NCBI GenBank assembly: GCA_963576475.1
Contig: OY754977.1
Location: forward strand, 35,011,872-35,075,871
Reading direction: 5' to 3'
DNA: 64,000 nucleotides
Source: Molanna angustata
Lineage: Eukaryota > Arthropoda > Insecta > Trichoptera > Molannidae
In this document: positions 22,297 to 32,298 of the stretch, piece by piece
Layout of the letters: each line of letters starts with the position of its first letter
Position numbering within the stretch: the first letter of the stretch is position 1
Made by a program: the position numbers and the translations under genes
Notes under the pieces: generated by a model
Databases searched by the model: none
What the model saw: the letters and a program-made list of their open reading frames with translations, nothing else
What the model was told of the DNA's origin: nothing

Positions 22297-23564
22297 GGCT
22301 AGCGTCTATACAGGCGTAGCGGACGGAGAGCATCAGACGAATTTGTGGCAGTGCGTCCACAGAGGCGCAACAATCGGATTGCCGACTCAACTGTCACTTG
22401 GATTTATGGAAAATAAAATGCAAATACACAAGTGATTCTTCGGCTTGGTAATCGCATGCTCTGATTGTACATTATTTTATTCAATGAAAATTAATTATAA
22501 TGAATTAAAAAAATATATACCCCATAGCATTTTATAGGATATACCAATATATCTTAATACTAAAATAATCACCTGGGCGACGTGGACATATTGTCTGTCA
22601 CACAGTATTCCTATAGAGGGGCAATTACATACAATTTTTTTATGTAATTGCCCCTCTGAATAATTTGGTGTTTACCAATTTCACGTATCTACATACATAT
22701 CAGCACATAATTATTTTTAGATTATATTACATATATACTTACTTCTTTCTTCCAGCTTGAGTATTTTTTGATTTATTTTGTTATTTATGCTTTTTGCCTC
22801 TGTAAGTTTAGCCCTAACCAGAATAATTTGATGTTGAATTAATCTCTCAAATTTTTAATTTTAATACTAGTTTGTGCATTTTAATTTTAACCAGAATAAT
22901 TTGAAATTATGTTATTTTTTTATTGTTAGCTTGTTCCTTTTACTATAGCTATGAGAATTACATATTTTAGCTGGAGTAATATTTGATGTTCCTTTTCTCC
23001 TCGTGTTTCTAATGTACCCGCCCAATGATAATGAAAGAAAAAGAAAAAATGAATAAATAAAAAATATGTTTAGGTATTACAATTTTTATACAAGTGAAAA
23101 CATGTTACTTAAAACATGAAATTATATGTATCATTTTTGTTTTTATTATTGTTATTATGTATGCTATATGTTTTCCAAATAAAATAAACTAAATAAAAAA
23201 AAATCTTAATACCAATTTCATCCAAAATCTTTCAGAAGTTTTCGCGTGATTGCTGAGTAAAAAAATCTAAGTTTCCAAAGATTCGAATTTATATTACAGT
23301 GGTTTGTTTAAATATAATTTAAACAATTTAAAACTCAATTTTCCTTTAAATAAGAAAGCTGATATGATATTACCAAAGAAAATGACAGATCCGAGCGGAT
23401 TATTGCTTCTCCTAGCGACGGCGCGCGGCGTCGGCATTCCGACGATCCGATGCGCGCGCTCCGTCCGATGCCGATCAGTGGACGCACTTGTATTAATTCT
23501 TATACAAAGAATTATATAATTTGTGTAATACTCTCCGTCCGTTGCGCCTGTATGGATGCTAGCC
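22297..23564. mobile_element. 1.27-kb DNA element with 34-bp TIRs
   Basis: Termini 22297-22330 and 23531-23564 are inverted repeats beginning GGCTAGC, with four mismatches in 34 bases. A second inverted pair, AGTGCGTCCAC (22350-22360) with GTGGACGCACT (23478-23488), lies inside. Both ends are GC-rich in an AT-rich interior without transposase, as in a non-autonomous class II element. The superfamily is unresolved; the flanking bases show no clear target duplication. Confidence 0.65.
22615..22657. repeat. perfect 17-bp stem hairpin
   Basis: AGAGGGGCAATTACATA at 22615-22631 is an exact inverse of TATGTAATTGCCCCTCT at 22641-22657, with a 9-base loop. It lies inside the 22297-23564 element. It is perfect in an otherwise diverged region, so it is either young or selected. 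Confidence 0.85.
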
Positions 23565-23626
23565 ATTATAGAGCAAGAACCAGCGACTTCCAGACTTATG
23601 TACATCATGGTATACCCGATTGAATA

Positions 23627-23745
23627 ATATGAACTCTGAGTACTGGTGCATCTCAGAGAACAGCCTTCGAAGTGTTGAAAATTGCTATTTTAACATGTCA
23701 GTTAGAGTAGAAAAATAATAATAATAAACTGTGATGATTTTAATA
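23627..23745 (+). repeat. short interspersed repeat C, copy 1
   Basis: ATATGAACTCTGAGTACTGG and GAAAATTGCTATTTTAACAT, followed by GTGATTTTTTTATAT, occur in the same order at 30745-30830. No coding region is present. The right edge runs into the palindrome below, so the two may be one element. Confidence 0.5.
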
Positions 23746-23950
23746 AAGAAAAAGGGTGATTTTTTTATATTATTTAATACGGAAAACTATTAGAAATCAC
23801 GCCTTCTATTAACAGAGACACTTTTGAAGTTTTATATGTCTCCTCAAAGGTGTCTGTCGGAGGGTTTCCACCCAATCAAAGTGTCTGTTAATGTAATATG
23901 TGATTTCTAAGAATCTTCCGTACTAAATATAAAAAAAACACGCATCATAA
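23745..23950. mobile_element. ~200-bp palindromic MITE-like element
   Basis: The halves are inverted copies. The left contains TTTTTTTATATTATTTAATA, ACGGAAAACTATTAGAAATCA and CTATTAACAGAGACACTTT (overlapping). The right contains the inverse of each, ending near 23950. The centre around 23835-23870 is GC-richer. No coding region is present. Confidence 0.6.
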
Positions 23951-24067
23951 TATTATATTAACTGAATCCAAGTCAGTAATTTTTACTACGCCTGTCGATT
24001 GCTTGTTAATTAGCAATATATATAGCACACACGGATGAAAACAATTTATAAAACAAATTATATTAAA

Positions 24068-25059
24068 CTAGTTGCATGTAACACATGAGATCCAACTGTC
24101 GATAGCGATAGTATGTATAGTTGAAGAATATGTACCAAACTATAAACCCATAAATACAAATGATTGAATATTTTCAGATATTTTGTTTTCTATACAACAT
24201 ATGTAGGTATGTATGTCAAGATAGGATAGTATGGAGGAAGTTCCTTTTTTCCTACCCAGAATATGAAAATAGCATGATGGTATGTATGTTTGGAGATGAA
24301 GTATCAAACTATTAAGTCTTCTTACATATTGTGTATAGGCGACTGCCATACAAAATGTATGAAGCGATGTCGTCACTAAATTGAATTTTTAAAAAAATTG
24401 TTAAAAAAAATTGAGATCTTCTACTACAATGTTAATATTTTTTATAGAAAATTAAATTATCTAGTTGGGGTGTTTCGGCTTTTTTCGATAATTGTATAAG
24501 TTTTGGAAATATAGGCAGTTAAACTCATAAATTTATCATAAAAAAAATATTTTTCTTAATAAAAAATGTTTGAGAAAGCCTGGAATTTTTTTGAAAAAAT
24601 CTATTTGAGATTTTGTATTTTTCTATGTTTATACCAATTTTCAGCGTTCTAGCTTTTATGGTTTCTGAGATATATGGAAAAATAAAGTAAAAATTCAAAA
24701 GTTGATAACCCCTGACTGAAACAAAAATTCAAAATTCTGAGTATAAAATTTTTGTAGGCCTATAACTGTTTATATATTCTGAAATTTTGGGCTCTGTAAA
24801 TTGAGCGGATCAAAAGTTATAAGGGGGGGACGGACACACACACACACACAGACACACGAAATGTTCTACTCCGAATTCTGAGTAAATCCGTGTATGGAAC
24901 ATATATGCTGCGAAGCCTCTAAGTTGGTGTTTTCTGACTTCAAAGTTGGAAAAGCCGTGAAAAAAGTAGACCTCTCCATACATTTCTCGCGTATTCTGGC
25001 TTGAAACATTGTCGATATGTTAAGAGAACAAAGTTCTCCTGAACAAATCGACAGTTGGA
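24068..25059 (-). mobile_element. Helitron-like element A, complete copy
   Basis: On the minus strand it begins TCCAACTGTCGATTTGTTC at 25059, preceded by A, and ends ACATGCAACTAG at 24068, followed by T. A CATGT/ACATG hairpin sits just before the end. TC start, CTAG end and an A/T insertion site are Helitron rules. The CCAACTGTCGAT motif also occurs inverted near the CTAG end, giving subterminal inverted repeats. A short (CA)n tract lies at about 24835. There is no Rep or helicase, so the 992-bp element is non-autonomous. The copy at 55702-56705 is nearly identical. Confidence 0.85.
24195..24300 (+). repeat. RTE-like tail embedded in element A
   Basis: TGTCAAGATAGGATAGTATGG, read with the following TTCC..CTACCCAGAATATG and GCATGATGGTATGTATG, parallels the 3' end of RTE-like LINEs (compare 11268-11347). 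The same segment is found in the other element A copies, at about 31685, 33735, 56500 and 57290. The element's ancestor therefore contained it. Confidence 0.6.
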
Positions 25060-25551
25060 TTACCAAAATATTTTTTTGACTCGGATTCACCATTCTATAG
25101 GATATAGTGAAATGCGTCAGTGTTCGTCAGTATATTTATAAGTGGAAAAAAAATAAAAATAATTATTTTTTGCTTATTTCAGGTACCTAATTTAATATAA
25201 TTGGTAAATTTATTCCAACAAGAATAAATTTATCAATTATTTGGTGTGGTGCTCAGCAGTGTCATGGGTATAGCGGGAGGTGGAATATGGACTGAAAAAA
25301 AAACAATTTAGATACAAAAATTCACAAAGCCATAATAAACAATCACATGAAAATAATTTCCACAGTGAGAACGCCACTATCTTAGAATATTTAGTAAATA
25401 TTTATTTACTAGGTATGATAAAAAACGGCTTGCTAATAACTGTTGCCAACAAAACTAAACAATTAAAAAATAGTTTTAAGTGTTTTTACAGACTGCCATT
25501 TAAAAAAAAAAGAATCATTTGAAAGAAGATAATGAATTATCTATCAATAAG
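25060..25551. other. unassigned AT-rich DNA
   Basis: There is a short inverted pair around AATTTATTCC/GAATAAATTT at about 25206-25231. An 80-residue frame at 25280-25522 is Lys/Asn-rich with no recognisable domain. Confidence 0.3.
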
Positions 25552-25700
25552 TCATGCCCCTCACTGGGTAGTTAGAGAGACACACAGACAGATCTTGACA
25601 CACAATCATCACCTTATCTGCATTCATGCATCCTCTCATATATGTCCGTCAGTTGTACACTTACCTCATTCATGTCGTTCATGTGATCGACGTATTTGAA
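25552..25700 (-). pseudogene. RTE-like LINE 3' fragment
   Basis: On the plus strand CATGCCCCTCACTGGGTAG, CTTATCTGCATTCATGCATC and TTCATGTGATCG follow the spacing of the 13435-13600 copy. It is the 3' terminal ~150 bases only, with no frame kept. Confidence 0.5.
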
Positions 25701-26169
25701 AGAGTGAAAAATAAAAGTTGAAGAACACAATTGACATTTGAAATAATTTCTTTTTCTTGCACCGCTCCTTAGAGATGTTGGTAACCATCATATCGAACAC
25801 GTCTAATGGGTGATGCTGCATACCCCGTATCCCGGTACCCTTGTCCCATACCCCGTTTAATAATTTAACCATTAAATTTTAAATATATTTTTCTCGTCGA
25901 ATTTTCGTTTGGTGGTTATCTGATTAGTGATTTATTCATAAAAGCAGTAAAGTATGATTTATTAAAGTGAGTGTACTGTGAGTGTACTGTGAGTGTATTT
26001 GATGGGTCATTGAATGTGTTGTAGAGGAAATTGAATTTTTCACTAAAGTACCAACCACATGTCATAAAGTGTCCATGTTTTATTATTATCTTCATTTTGA
26101 ATGGACTGTTTCTAATTATGTTTCACGTATCAGATAAAACGTTACTCACAAATAGCTTCCCTTTTGAAT
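25701..26169. other. unassigned DNA
   Basis: A run of GTGAGTGTACT repeats (about 25970-26000) is the only structure seen. Confidence 0.3.
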
Positions 26170-26668
26170 AATACATTTTTTAGCAAAAATTAACTATATT
26201 TTTAACTTTGTTTACACCACGTGTCGATTGAATTTGCGACCTGTTTCGGAACTAACCGTTCCCTCCACCACCAATTTAATATTCAATCAGGTACAAAAGT
26301 CCTACACATTAATAAAGTAGGTTTACGTTTAGGTAATTTAGAGTCACTTGAAATAAAAAAGCAATTAATTCAAACAGAAATATAATAAATAATCAAGTAA
26401 ATTTAACTTACAGCCCGCTTTTAAATATATTTCCCCTTTCCATCAATCTTACCAATCAAAGCCATTAACAATCTTACCACACAAGACCCGCCCCTAATGA
26501 CCTCCCACCAATATCCAAATACATAGCTTTCTTTTAAGCACACAGTCACATTCTGCGTTTAGTTGAAATTCTGCCTGAGGAAGGAACGGTTAGTTCCGAA
26601 AAAGGTCGCAAATTCAATCAACACGTGGTGTAAACAAAGTTAAAAATATAGTAAATTTTTGTTAAAAT
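26170..26668. mobile_element. foldback element with ~80-bp arms
   Basis: Arms 26184-26262 and 26583-26661 are inverted copies at about 95% identity, sharing GTTTACACCACGTGT and GGAACGGTTAGTTCCG. The 320-base centre is unrelated DNA. Each arm carries the GAAA side of a hammerhead-like motif; the right arm continues into the full motif. Inverted pairs of this type could be paired terminal repeats of a Penelope-like retroelement, which is inference. Confidence 0.7.
26568..26614 (+). ncRNA. hammerhead-ribozyme-like motif 3, core boxes intact
   Basis: ATTCTGC (26568-26574) pairs with GCAAATT (26608-26614) at six of seven positions as stem I. CTGAGGA (26575-26581) is an exact CTGANGA box. Stem II is GGAAC/GTTCC around GGTTA. 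GAAA follows at 26598-26601, then AAGG in the stem III position and TC at the expected cleavage position. Both invariant boxes are intact. Stem III is weak (AAGG; the opposite arm has CAGG), as in hammerheads that need a dimer to fold. Confidence 0.6.
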
Positions 26669-26892
26669 GTAGCACAAAGATAAATATACGATATTTGATC
26701 CTAATACATTTTTTGTTTTCCTTCTATATTTAGTAATAAACATTCAAATAAAACATTAATTTCACATCAAATTCTTTCGGAACGTACTTCAATTTAACAC
26801 AATAAAAAAATATAATACTTACCTGGGAAAATTTAGATAAAATAATTTTACAAACTAATAATATTACTAAGTAGGTACCATGTAAGTTTGGT

Positions 26893-27660
26893 TAATGAAG
26901 GATGCATAGAGAACGGACTGAGGATGAATGCCAGCAAATCAAAGGTTATGGTGTTTGAGAAGAGTGAAAGCAGAACAGCGTGTCAAATAAAAGTAGAGAA
27001 TGAATGGCTCGTACAAGTCGACGAGTATACCTATCTATCTTGGAAGCATGTTTCAACGGAATAGACGGCCTAATAAGGATATTGAAAGAAAAATTATGAC
27101 ATGAAGCAGAGTGCAGAATTGAGAACTTAGACCACGTACGAATGCTAGCATGTTATCAAAGGAAGCCAAAGTTGCCATTGATAACCCAATCGTAGTGTCA
27201 ACCTTGACGTATATGAGTGAAACCTGGATATGATAGAAGGCTCACAAAAGCAGAATAAATGCAGTTGAAATGAGATTGCTTAAATGAATTAATAACAGAA
27301 CGATGTACGACAGGATACGAAAAGAGTATACAATGTAAGATGAAGAAAGATGTCATTAATAGAATGATATTTTACACAATGCTATGGTTTGGCCACTTGA
27401 AAAGAATGAATGAGGATCGTCTGAAGAAGAAAATATACAAGGCGGACAGGGGTGGAATAAGAGGTCGACATCGCCCAATAAAAGGATGGCACGACTAAAT
27501 ATGCGATATTCTGAAAGTTGGAAATGTATGAAGCGTGAACAACAGACGAACATGCATAAGACAATGTATGAATGTTGACGAGGATATAAATGTGTGCCAA
27601 TATAGAAAAGTGTGACGTCCGGTTCTCTCTACCTACCCCGCAAGATAGGTAAATAGTTGC
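26893..27660 (+). pseudogene. RTE-like LINE 3' region, broken
   Basis: Readable pieces are NEGCIENGLRMNASKSKVMV and FEKSESRTACQIKVENEWLV near the left end. Diverged forms of the ERRVMAGN, VSTLTYMSETWI and RMNEDRLKKKIYKADRGG blocks follow. Stops and frameshifts are frequent. The 3' end at about 27615-27655 holds GGTTCTCTCTACCTACCCCG as in the other copies. Confidence 0.75.
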
Positions 27661-28139
27661 AACCTGTGAAATATTTACAGAATAGTTGCAACCTATGAAA
27701 TATTTACATAACACTTATATAAATGTTTGGTAATATTAATTGACAGGTTTTTACTTCAGAAGTTATTCATTGTAAACATATAAACACAAATTATTAAGAT
27801 GAAAAAAAGGGTAGAACAAAAGGTGGTGGAAGATGGACTAGGGGTTTGAAGATGAGATGAAGTGAAGGGATGGTATATTTGACATCAAAAGTGCTCACAT
27901 GAAGAAATATAAATATCCTGACATGTATATTTAAAAATGTCAAATTTTAAATTAAATATATCTATATGATTTAGGAAAATATTTTAGTTTGAGCAAATTC
28001 TTCGAATACCAGTATAAATTCGAAAATTTGTAATTGAAATTGTATCCTTTTGCCTACTATTAAAGGATTGAACTCTGAAACAGATAAGCTCAAGGAGGTC
28101 AGAGCGAAATAGTCAAATAATATAGATATTATATGAAGA
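27661..28139. other. unassigned AT-rich DNA
   Basis: A direct repeat of AGTTGCAACCT.TGAAATATT occurs at about 27654 and 27684. No gene is seen. Confidence 0.3.
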
Positions 28140-28880
28140 GAATTGAAGTATATCTGTCGCTGTGTCCAGAATTCAATTTACCCACAAAAAGTTTTAAGTA
28201 AATCTAAGAATATTATGGTCGTACGTGATTTAATGTATGCAGATGACAAAGTGGTGATTGCTATATGTGTGGAGGAGTTACAGTATTTAGTGAATAAAGT
28301 GATTGAAGGATGCCTGCAGAACAGACTGAGAATGAATGACTGAGATGGGTCAATGGCAGAGCGGTTAGCGCATTGGGTTAGTAATCCAGTGGTCGCGAGT
28401 TCGAATCCTGCCTCGACCGATTTCGTTCAGCTATAGCACAAGCATTTATACTTATTTTAGGGAACGTAGGAAGATGTATATTTACTTGTTTATCAAGAAC
28501 ATTTTTTTTTATTAAAAAAAAAAAATGTGTGTATGTTTTAGATATTGGTATTCAAAAAAACTGAAAGTATAACTACATGTATGATAAAAGTAATAGAATA
28601 TTTATACTTGAGGAGTATGTTTGAACGGAATGGGAAAATCTGATAAAGATATTGAAAGAAGAGTTATGGCAGGTAATACAATAAACGGAGCACTTACACC
28701 AATGATGTCCGATCCAATGAATCTCAAATAAAGAATTGTTGTACATAATCTAATTTCAATGCCAACTTTGACGAATGCCAGTGAAGCATGGACGTGGCAA
28801 AAGACGCATGAAAGAAGAATAAATGCTGTAGAAATGAGATCACTAAGAAAAGTATGTAATAGAACGATACACATATATCT
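28140..28880 (+). pseudogene. RTE-like LINE RT fragment, split by a SINE
   Basis: The left part (28140-28343) reads VVRDLMYADDKVVIA, which includes the RT catalytic motif YADD, then VIEGCLQNRLRMN. After SINE-B and about 150 bases of other sequence, the right part (about 28600-28880) resumes with DIERRVMAGNTINGAL, SEAWTWQKTHERRINAVEMR and CNRTI. The order matches the other copies, so the SINE split an existing LINE. Several stops are present. This is the only RTE-like copy here that keeps the catalytic motif. Confidence 0.75.
28342..28452 (+). mobile_element. SINE-B with tRNA-like head
   Basis: GGCAGAGCGGTTAGCGC resembles a tRNA A-box region and GAGTTCGAATCC is a good B box. The central TTAGTAA could be a Thr-type anticodon loop. 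The T stem and acceptor stem contain mismatches. The same head plus a shared GATTTCGTTCA..TATAGCACAAGC body recurs inverted at 39037-39136, which makes it a SINE rather than a functional tRNA gene. Confidence 0.7.
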
Positions 28881-29514
28881 CAATATTTTCTTGTAGTTCT
28901 AAGAAATTGCAAAGTTTTAATTCCATAGCATTTATGGAATTAGTATATTAAAAAAATAGTGCCAAAACATCAGTTTAACCCCACTACACCACTGTTAATA
29001 TTGCCAGAACACATATTATACATATATGTAAATCTACAGTGTAAACATCGCGCATCCATTTTGTTGACTTCTTTTGGTTTTAGAGAGAGGACAAATTAAT
29101 AATGTATGGAATCGTAATTGAAAGAAACCACAAGACGATTTCATTCGTTATGTACCAGTAGATATATGTAAGTAAGATGTCTCATCATCCACCAAGAGAA
29201 TACAATATTAGGAGAAGTATTTTCAAAGATTATGTCCACAGACCAGAACCATTCCAAGATGCACTCAGACATACATACATAGATAGGTATACCTATGTTG
29301 AACGTGAGGTGTACGTAGGTTATTTTTTTAGAAATGTACATTCACATAAACACATTCTCAACCAGTATTTTGTGCAACATTGTTGTAAATGAATTCCATT
29401 TTTTTATACACTTACTTCTAACCACCACCACCCGCTCTGTACATGGAGACTGTTAACGGCCCCTTCACAGAATGCTTAATATTCGATAAAAAATACACAA
29501 CACGAAGAATACCT
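28881..29514. other. unassigned DNA
   Basis: I see no gene. A 71-residue plus-strand frame at 29177-29392 has no recognisable domain and is opposed by another frame of similar size. Confidence 0.3.
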
Positions 29515-29870
29515 TATTGAACCCTCTACATTTCCAATCTCGACACCATAGTACCTCATTGAACCCTCCTTACTGTACCTACCTCATTGAAGAGGACTTC
29601 ATTGAACCCTCTACATTTCCAATATCGATACCATAGTACCTCATTGAACCCTCCTTATTGTACCTCATTGAAGAGTACTTCATTGAACCCTCTACATTTC
29701 CAATCTCGACTCCATAGTACCTCATTGAACCCTCCTTACTGTACCTACCTCATTGAAGAGTACTTCATTGAACCCTCTACATTTCTAATATCGACACCAT
29801 AGTACATAACACGAATCGTAGGTACCTCATTGAACCCTCTACATTTCCAATAACAAACACCATAGTAAGT
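29515..29870 (+). repeat. 81-85 bp tandem repeat
   Basis: ATTGAACCCTCTACATTTCC recurs at about 29517, 29601, 29682, 29767 and 29829. Within most units CACCATAGTACCTCATTGAA forms a second half-unit. The last unit is shortened to 62 bases. A 71-residue frame across it is a by-product of the repeat. Confidence 0.85.
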
Positions 29871-30419
29871 ACATAAAAGACAATCGACGAATGTGAATAA
29901 AAGATAAATATTCACATATTTTCAAATGTAGAGCATCAGAGGTAATAAACTTAATGTCTATCTACCATAAGTCTTGTTTATTTTCAATCTTTCCACTCCG
30001 CTTGATCTTCATCGAGTCTCTTCAATTATGTTTAGGATGTAGGTACACTTCGTAAGGATCACCATTAGTAAGTAACCGTTACTATGACAGAAGTTCTTAA
30101 AAGCTTCAAAATTGTTTTTCGAGATCACAAAATCCGCGTGACCAATGGGACCTTCAAGAGGTCCACCGACAACAACGAGGAGATCAGATCTAAGTATAAG
30201 AACACACCATCCCACAATACCTCTGTGTATCTTTAAATATTATCAAAATTTGAATTTCATATTGATGCTAGCAACATTAAACATATTACCATATTTAGTA
30301 ATGTTCTGTAGGTATATTGTTAATATTATTATATTGCCGTGCGGTTTATCCTAATAACTTAAAACATCCCAACAAGTTCATCCATCGAAAATAAAACAGT
30401 AATAGTGTCAAATGAAAAG
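29871..30419. other. unassigned DNA
   Basis: The segment at 30110-30215 is less AT-rich (GGGACCTTCAAGAGGTCC is a small palindrome at about 30147-30164). No convincing coding region is found on either strand. Confidence 0.3.
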
Positions 30420-30471
30420 GACGCTACAGAAGGTAACATCGATTGGATAATATGTTACCTTTTGTAGCGTC
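30420..30471. repeat. 20-bp stem hairpin beside SINE-A
   Basis: GACGCTACAGAAGGTAACAT (30420-30439) is inverted at 30452-30471 with one mismatch and a 12-base loop. It sits 16 bases upstream of the SINE. Confidence 0.75.
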
Positions 30472-30487
30472 GGCATCTTATATAGTC

Positions 30488-30740
30488 GGCCTTCGTGGCT
30501 CAGTTGGTTAGATATCTGACTGCTGAGCCAAAGGTCCCGGGTTCGATTCCCGGTGGAGACACAGTTTTTAATTGTGTTTTCCTTGGAGGAATAAGTGTTT
30601 TCAGTCTGGATCTGTGAGACGATTAATATCGTAAGTCTCCAGAATGTGGCAACTTGTTATTGGGTGCGTGTTAAATTAATATTTGACATAGTACCTGTTA
30701 GTTGCCCGAGAAACAATATTAAATAAATAAATAAATAATT
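30488..30740 (+). mobile_element. SINE-A, complete copy
   Basis: The head is tRNA-derived. TGGCTCAGTTGG (30496-30507) matches the RNA polymerase III A box and GGTTCGATTCC (30540-30550) is a perfect B box. The body includes GAGACGATTAATATCGTAAG and CCAGAATGTGGCAACTTG. It ends GTTGCCCGAGAA plus an AAATAAATAAAT tail. Other copies lie at 3978-4112 (inverted fragment), 40241-40490 and 54425-54655. Internal pol III promoters would drive transcription, and mobility would depend on a partner LINE. Confidence 0.88.
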
Positions 30741-30744
30741 AAAT

Positions 30745-30850
30745 ATGAACCCTGAGTACTGGAGACTTTCGGAAAAAACATTTAAATTAAAATTAAAATT
30801 GCTATTTTAACATGCATTGTGATTTTTTTATATGTACTTCATATTGTACA
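30745..30850 (+). repeat. short interspersed repeat C, copy 2
   Basis: It matches 23627-23775 in order: ATATGAACCCTGAGTACTGG, AAAATTGCTATTTTAACATG and GTGATTTTTTTATAT. It directly follows the SINE tail. Confidence 0.5.
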
Positions 30851-31509
30851 ATTTAAAAAAATAAAATCAGCCAATATCAATACTATAACGTGTATTTGTT
30901 ATCGCTGAATCTGGATCTATAAAGAAATTTGTTGTGGTATAAAATGAAAAGTTAGTTGTGTTCCACGATTTAAATAATTAAATTCAAAATCAGACGGCGC
31001 GGCGCCATCTGTATGTTAGTAGTAAAGGTAGAATTTGAGGTAACAGTAAGGCAACTGCGAGGAAAGGTTTGGTCGTAAAACTCTAGCAAATAATGTAAGT
31101 ATGGAATAGGTAGGTACATAATATACATAGTATTGTGTGGAATATGTGTAGGTACCTGCATAATATAATTCTAATACAGGTGTACGTGTATGTCTGTAAA
31201 AGACACATAGCGAGGCGTGCTCAGTGCTCAGTGCACAAACCTTGTTTAGTGAAGATACTCTGCATAGTAGGTACATATTGTTACAAAATAAAATGGGTAT
31301 CCGGTTTATCGCCGTGAGATGTCTGAATCTTTTGCCAAATATACGACATCTTCACATGCTTTATTCTCTATTTCGGATACTAACATATATAGGTTTTCTT
31401 TCAATATCTTGCCCCTAATGAATTAAAATTAATATGGCTGTGTCTACAGCGCCGACTCACAACTACGTTCGCACTGTTCCATTTTCAAAATGATGTACCT
31501 TTGTAATAA
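30851..31509. other. unassigned DNA
   Basis: The only local feature is GGCGCGGCGCC at about 30996-31006 in AT-rich surroundings. Small frames on both strands lack domains. Confidence 0.3.
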
Positions 31510-32036
31510 CTAGTTTCATGTAACACATGAAACTGTGATAAAAAAAATACAAATGTGAGATCCAACTGTCGATAGCAATAGTATGTATAGTTGAAGAATA
31601 AGTACCAAACTCTAAACCCATAAACCCAAATTATTGAATATTTTAAGATATTTTGTTTTGTATACAACATATGTAGGAATGTATGTCAAGATATGACAGT
31701 ATGGGGGTCAGTTCTTTTCTCCTACCCGGAATATGAAAACAGCATGATGGTATGTATGTATGTTTGGAGATTAAATACCAAACTATTAAGTCTTCTTACA
31801 TATTGTGTATAGGCGAAAGCCATACAAATTGTATGAAGCGATGCCGATACTAAATTCAATTTTTATAAAAATTGTTTAAAAATAATTAAGATGTATTTTT
31901 TATAGAAAATTAAATTTTCTTGTTGGGGTGTTTCGGCATTTTCCGATATTAAAAAAAAGGCAGTTAAACTCATAAATTTATCATAAAAAATATAATTTCT
32001 ATATTTCTTTTTGAGAAAAATATTTTATGTTTTTTG
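31510..32036 (-). mobile_element. Helitron-like element A, 3' part
   Basis: The minus-strand end is CTAG at 31510-31513 next to T. Here the terminal hairpin is longer, TTTCATGT/ACATGAAA. The sequence follows complete copies to about 32036, where it is cut at TTTTTTGATTATAATAAG. A LINE tail fragment follows immediately. Confidence 0.75.
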
Positions 32037-32039
32037 ATT

Positions 32040-32092
32040 ATAATAAGCAGCGCCCTTGGAGTGATCTTGTATCACTAAACGGCGCTTTTTTT
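32040..32092 (+). pseudogene. CR1/L2-like LINE 3' UTR fragment
   Basis: GCAGCGCCCTTGGAGTGATC and CACTAAACGGCGCT parallel the 3' UTR sequences at 17660-17700 (inverted) and 38958-39000. Only about 50 bases remain. Confidence 0.5.
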
Positions 32093-32298
32093 TACGGCGC
32101 TGGCCGATTTACTAATGATATTAATAACAATTAAGCACTACAAATAATAACACTCAATTATTATTATTACCATTATACACTTCCTCAAAAGAATTAGTAG
32201 ATCAATGCGTAAATTGTAAATTATTTAAAAGAGCAAAATAAAATGCAACAAACGCATCATCAAGCTTTCAATTGGGAATAGTTCACCCATCCAGATAC

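Noticed and set aside
23294..23608. Overlapping frames on both strands near a GC-rich patch
   Set aside because: They cover the right terminal region of the TIR element, and the GC-rich stretch is terminal-repeat sequence. No known domain was seen.
28345..28420. Functional tRNA-Thr gene
   Set aside because: The acceptor and T stems have mismatches, and the same head plus body occurs at 39037-39136, which indicates a SINE.
30488..30565. Functional tRNA gene
   Set aside because: A and B boxes are good, but the sequence continues into a shared 250-bp body with an A-rich tail found at three more loci, so it is a SINE head.
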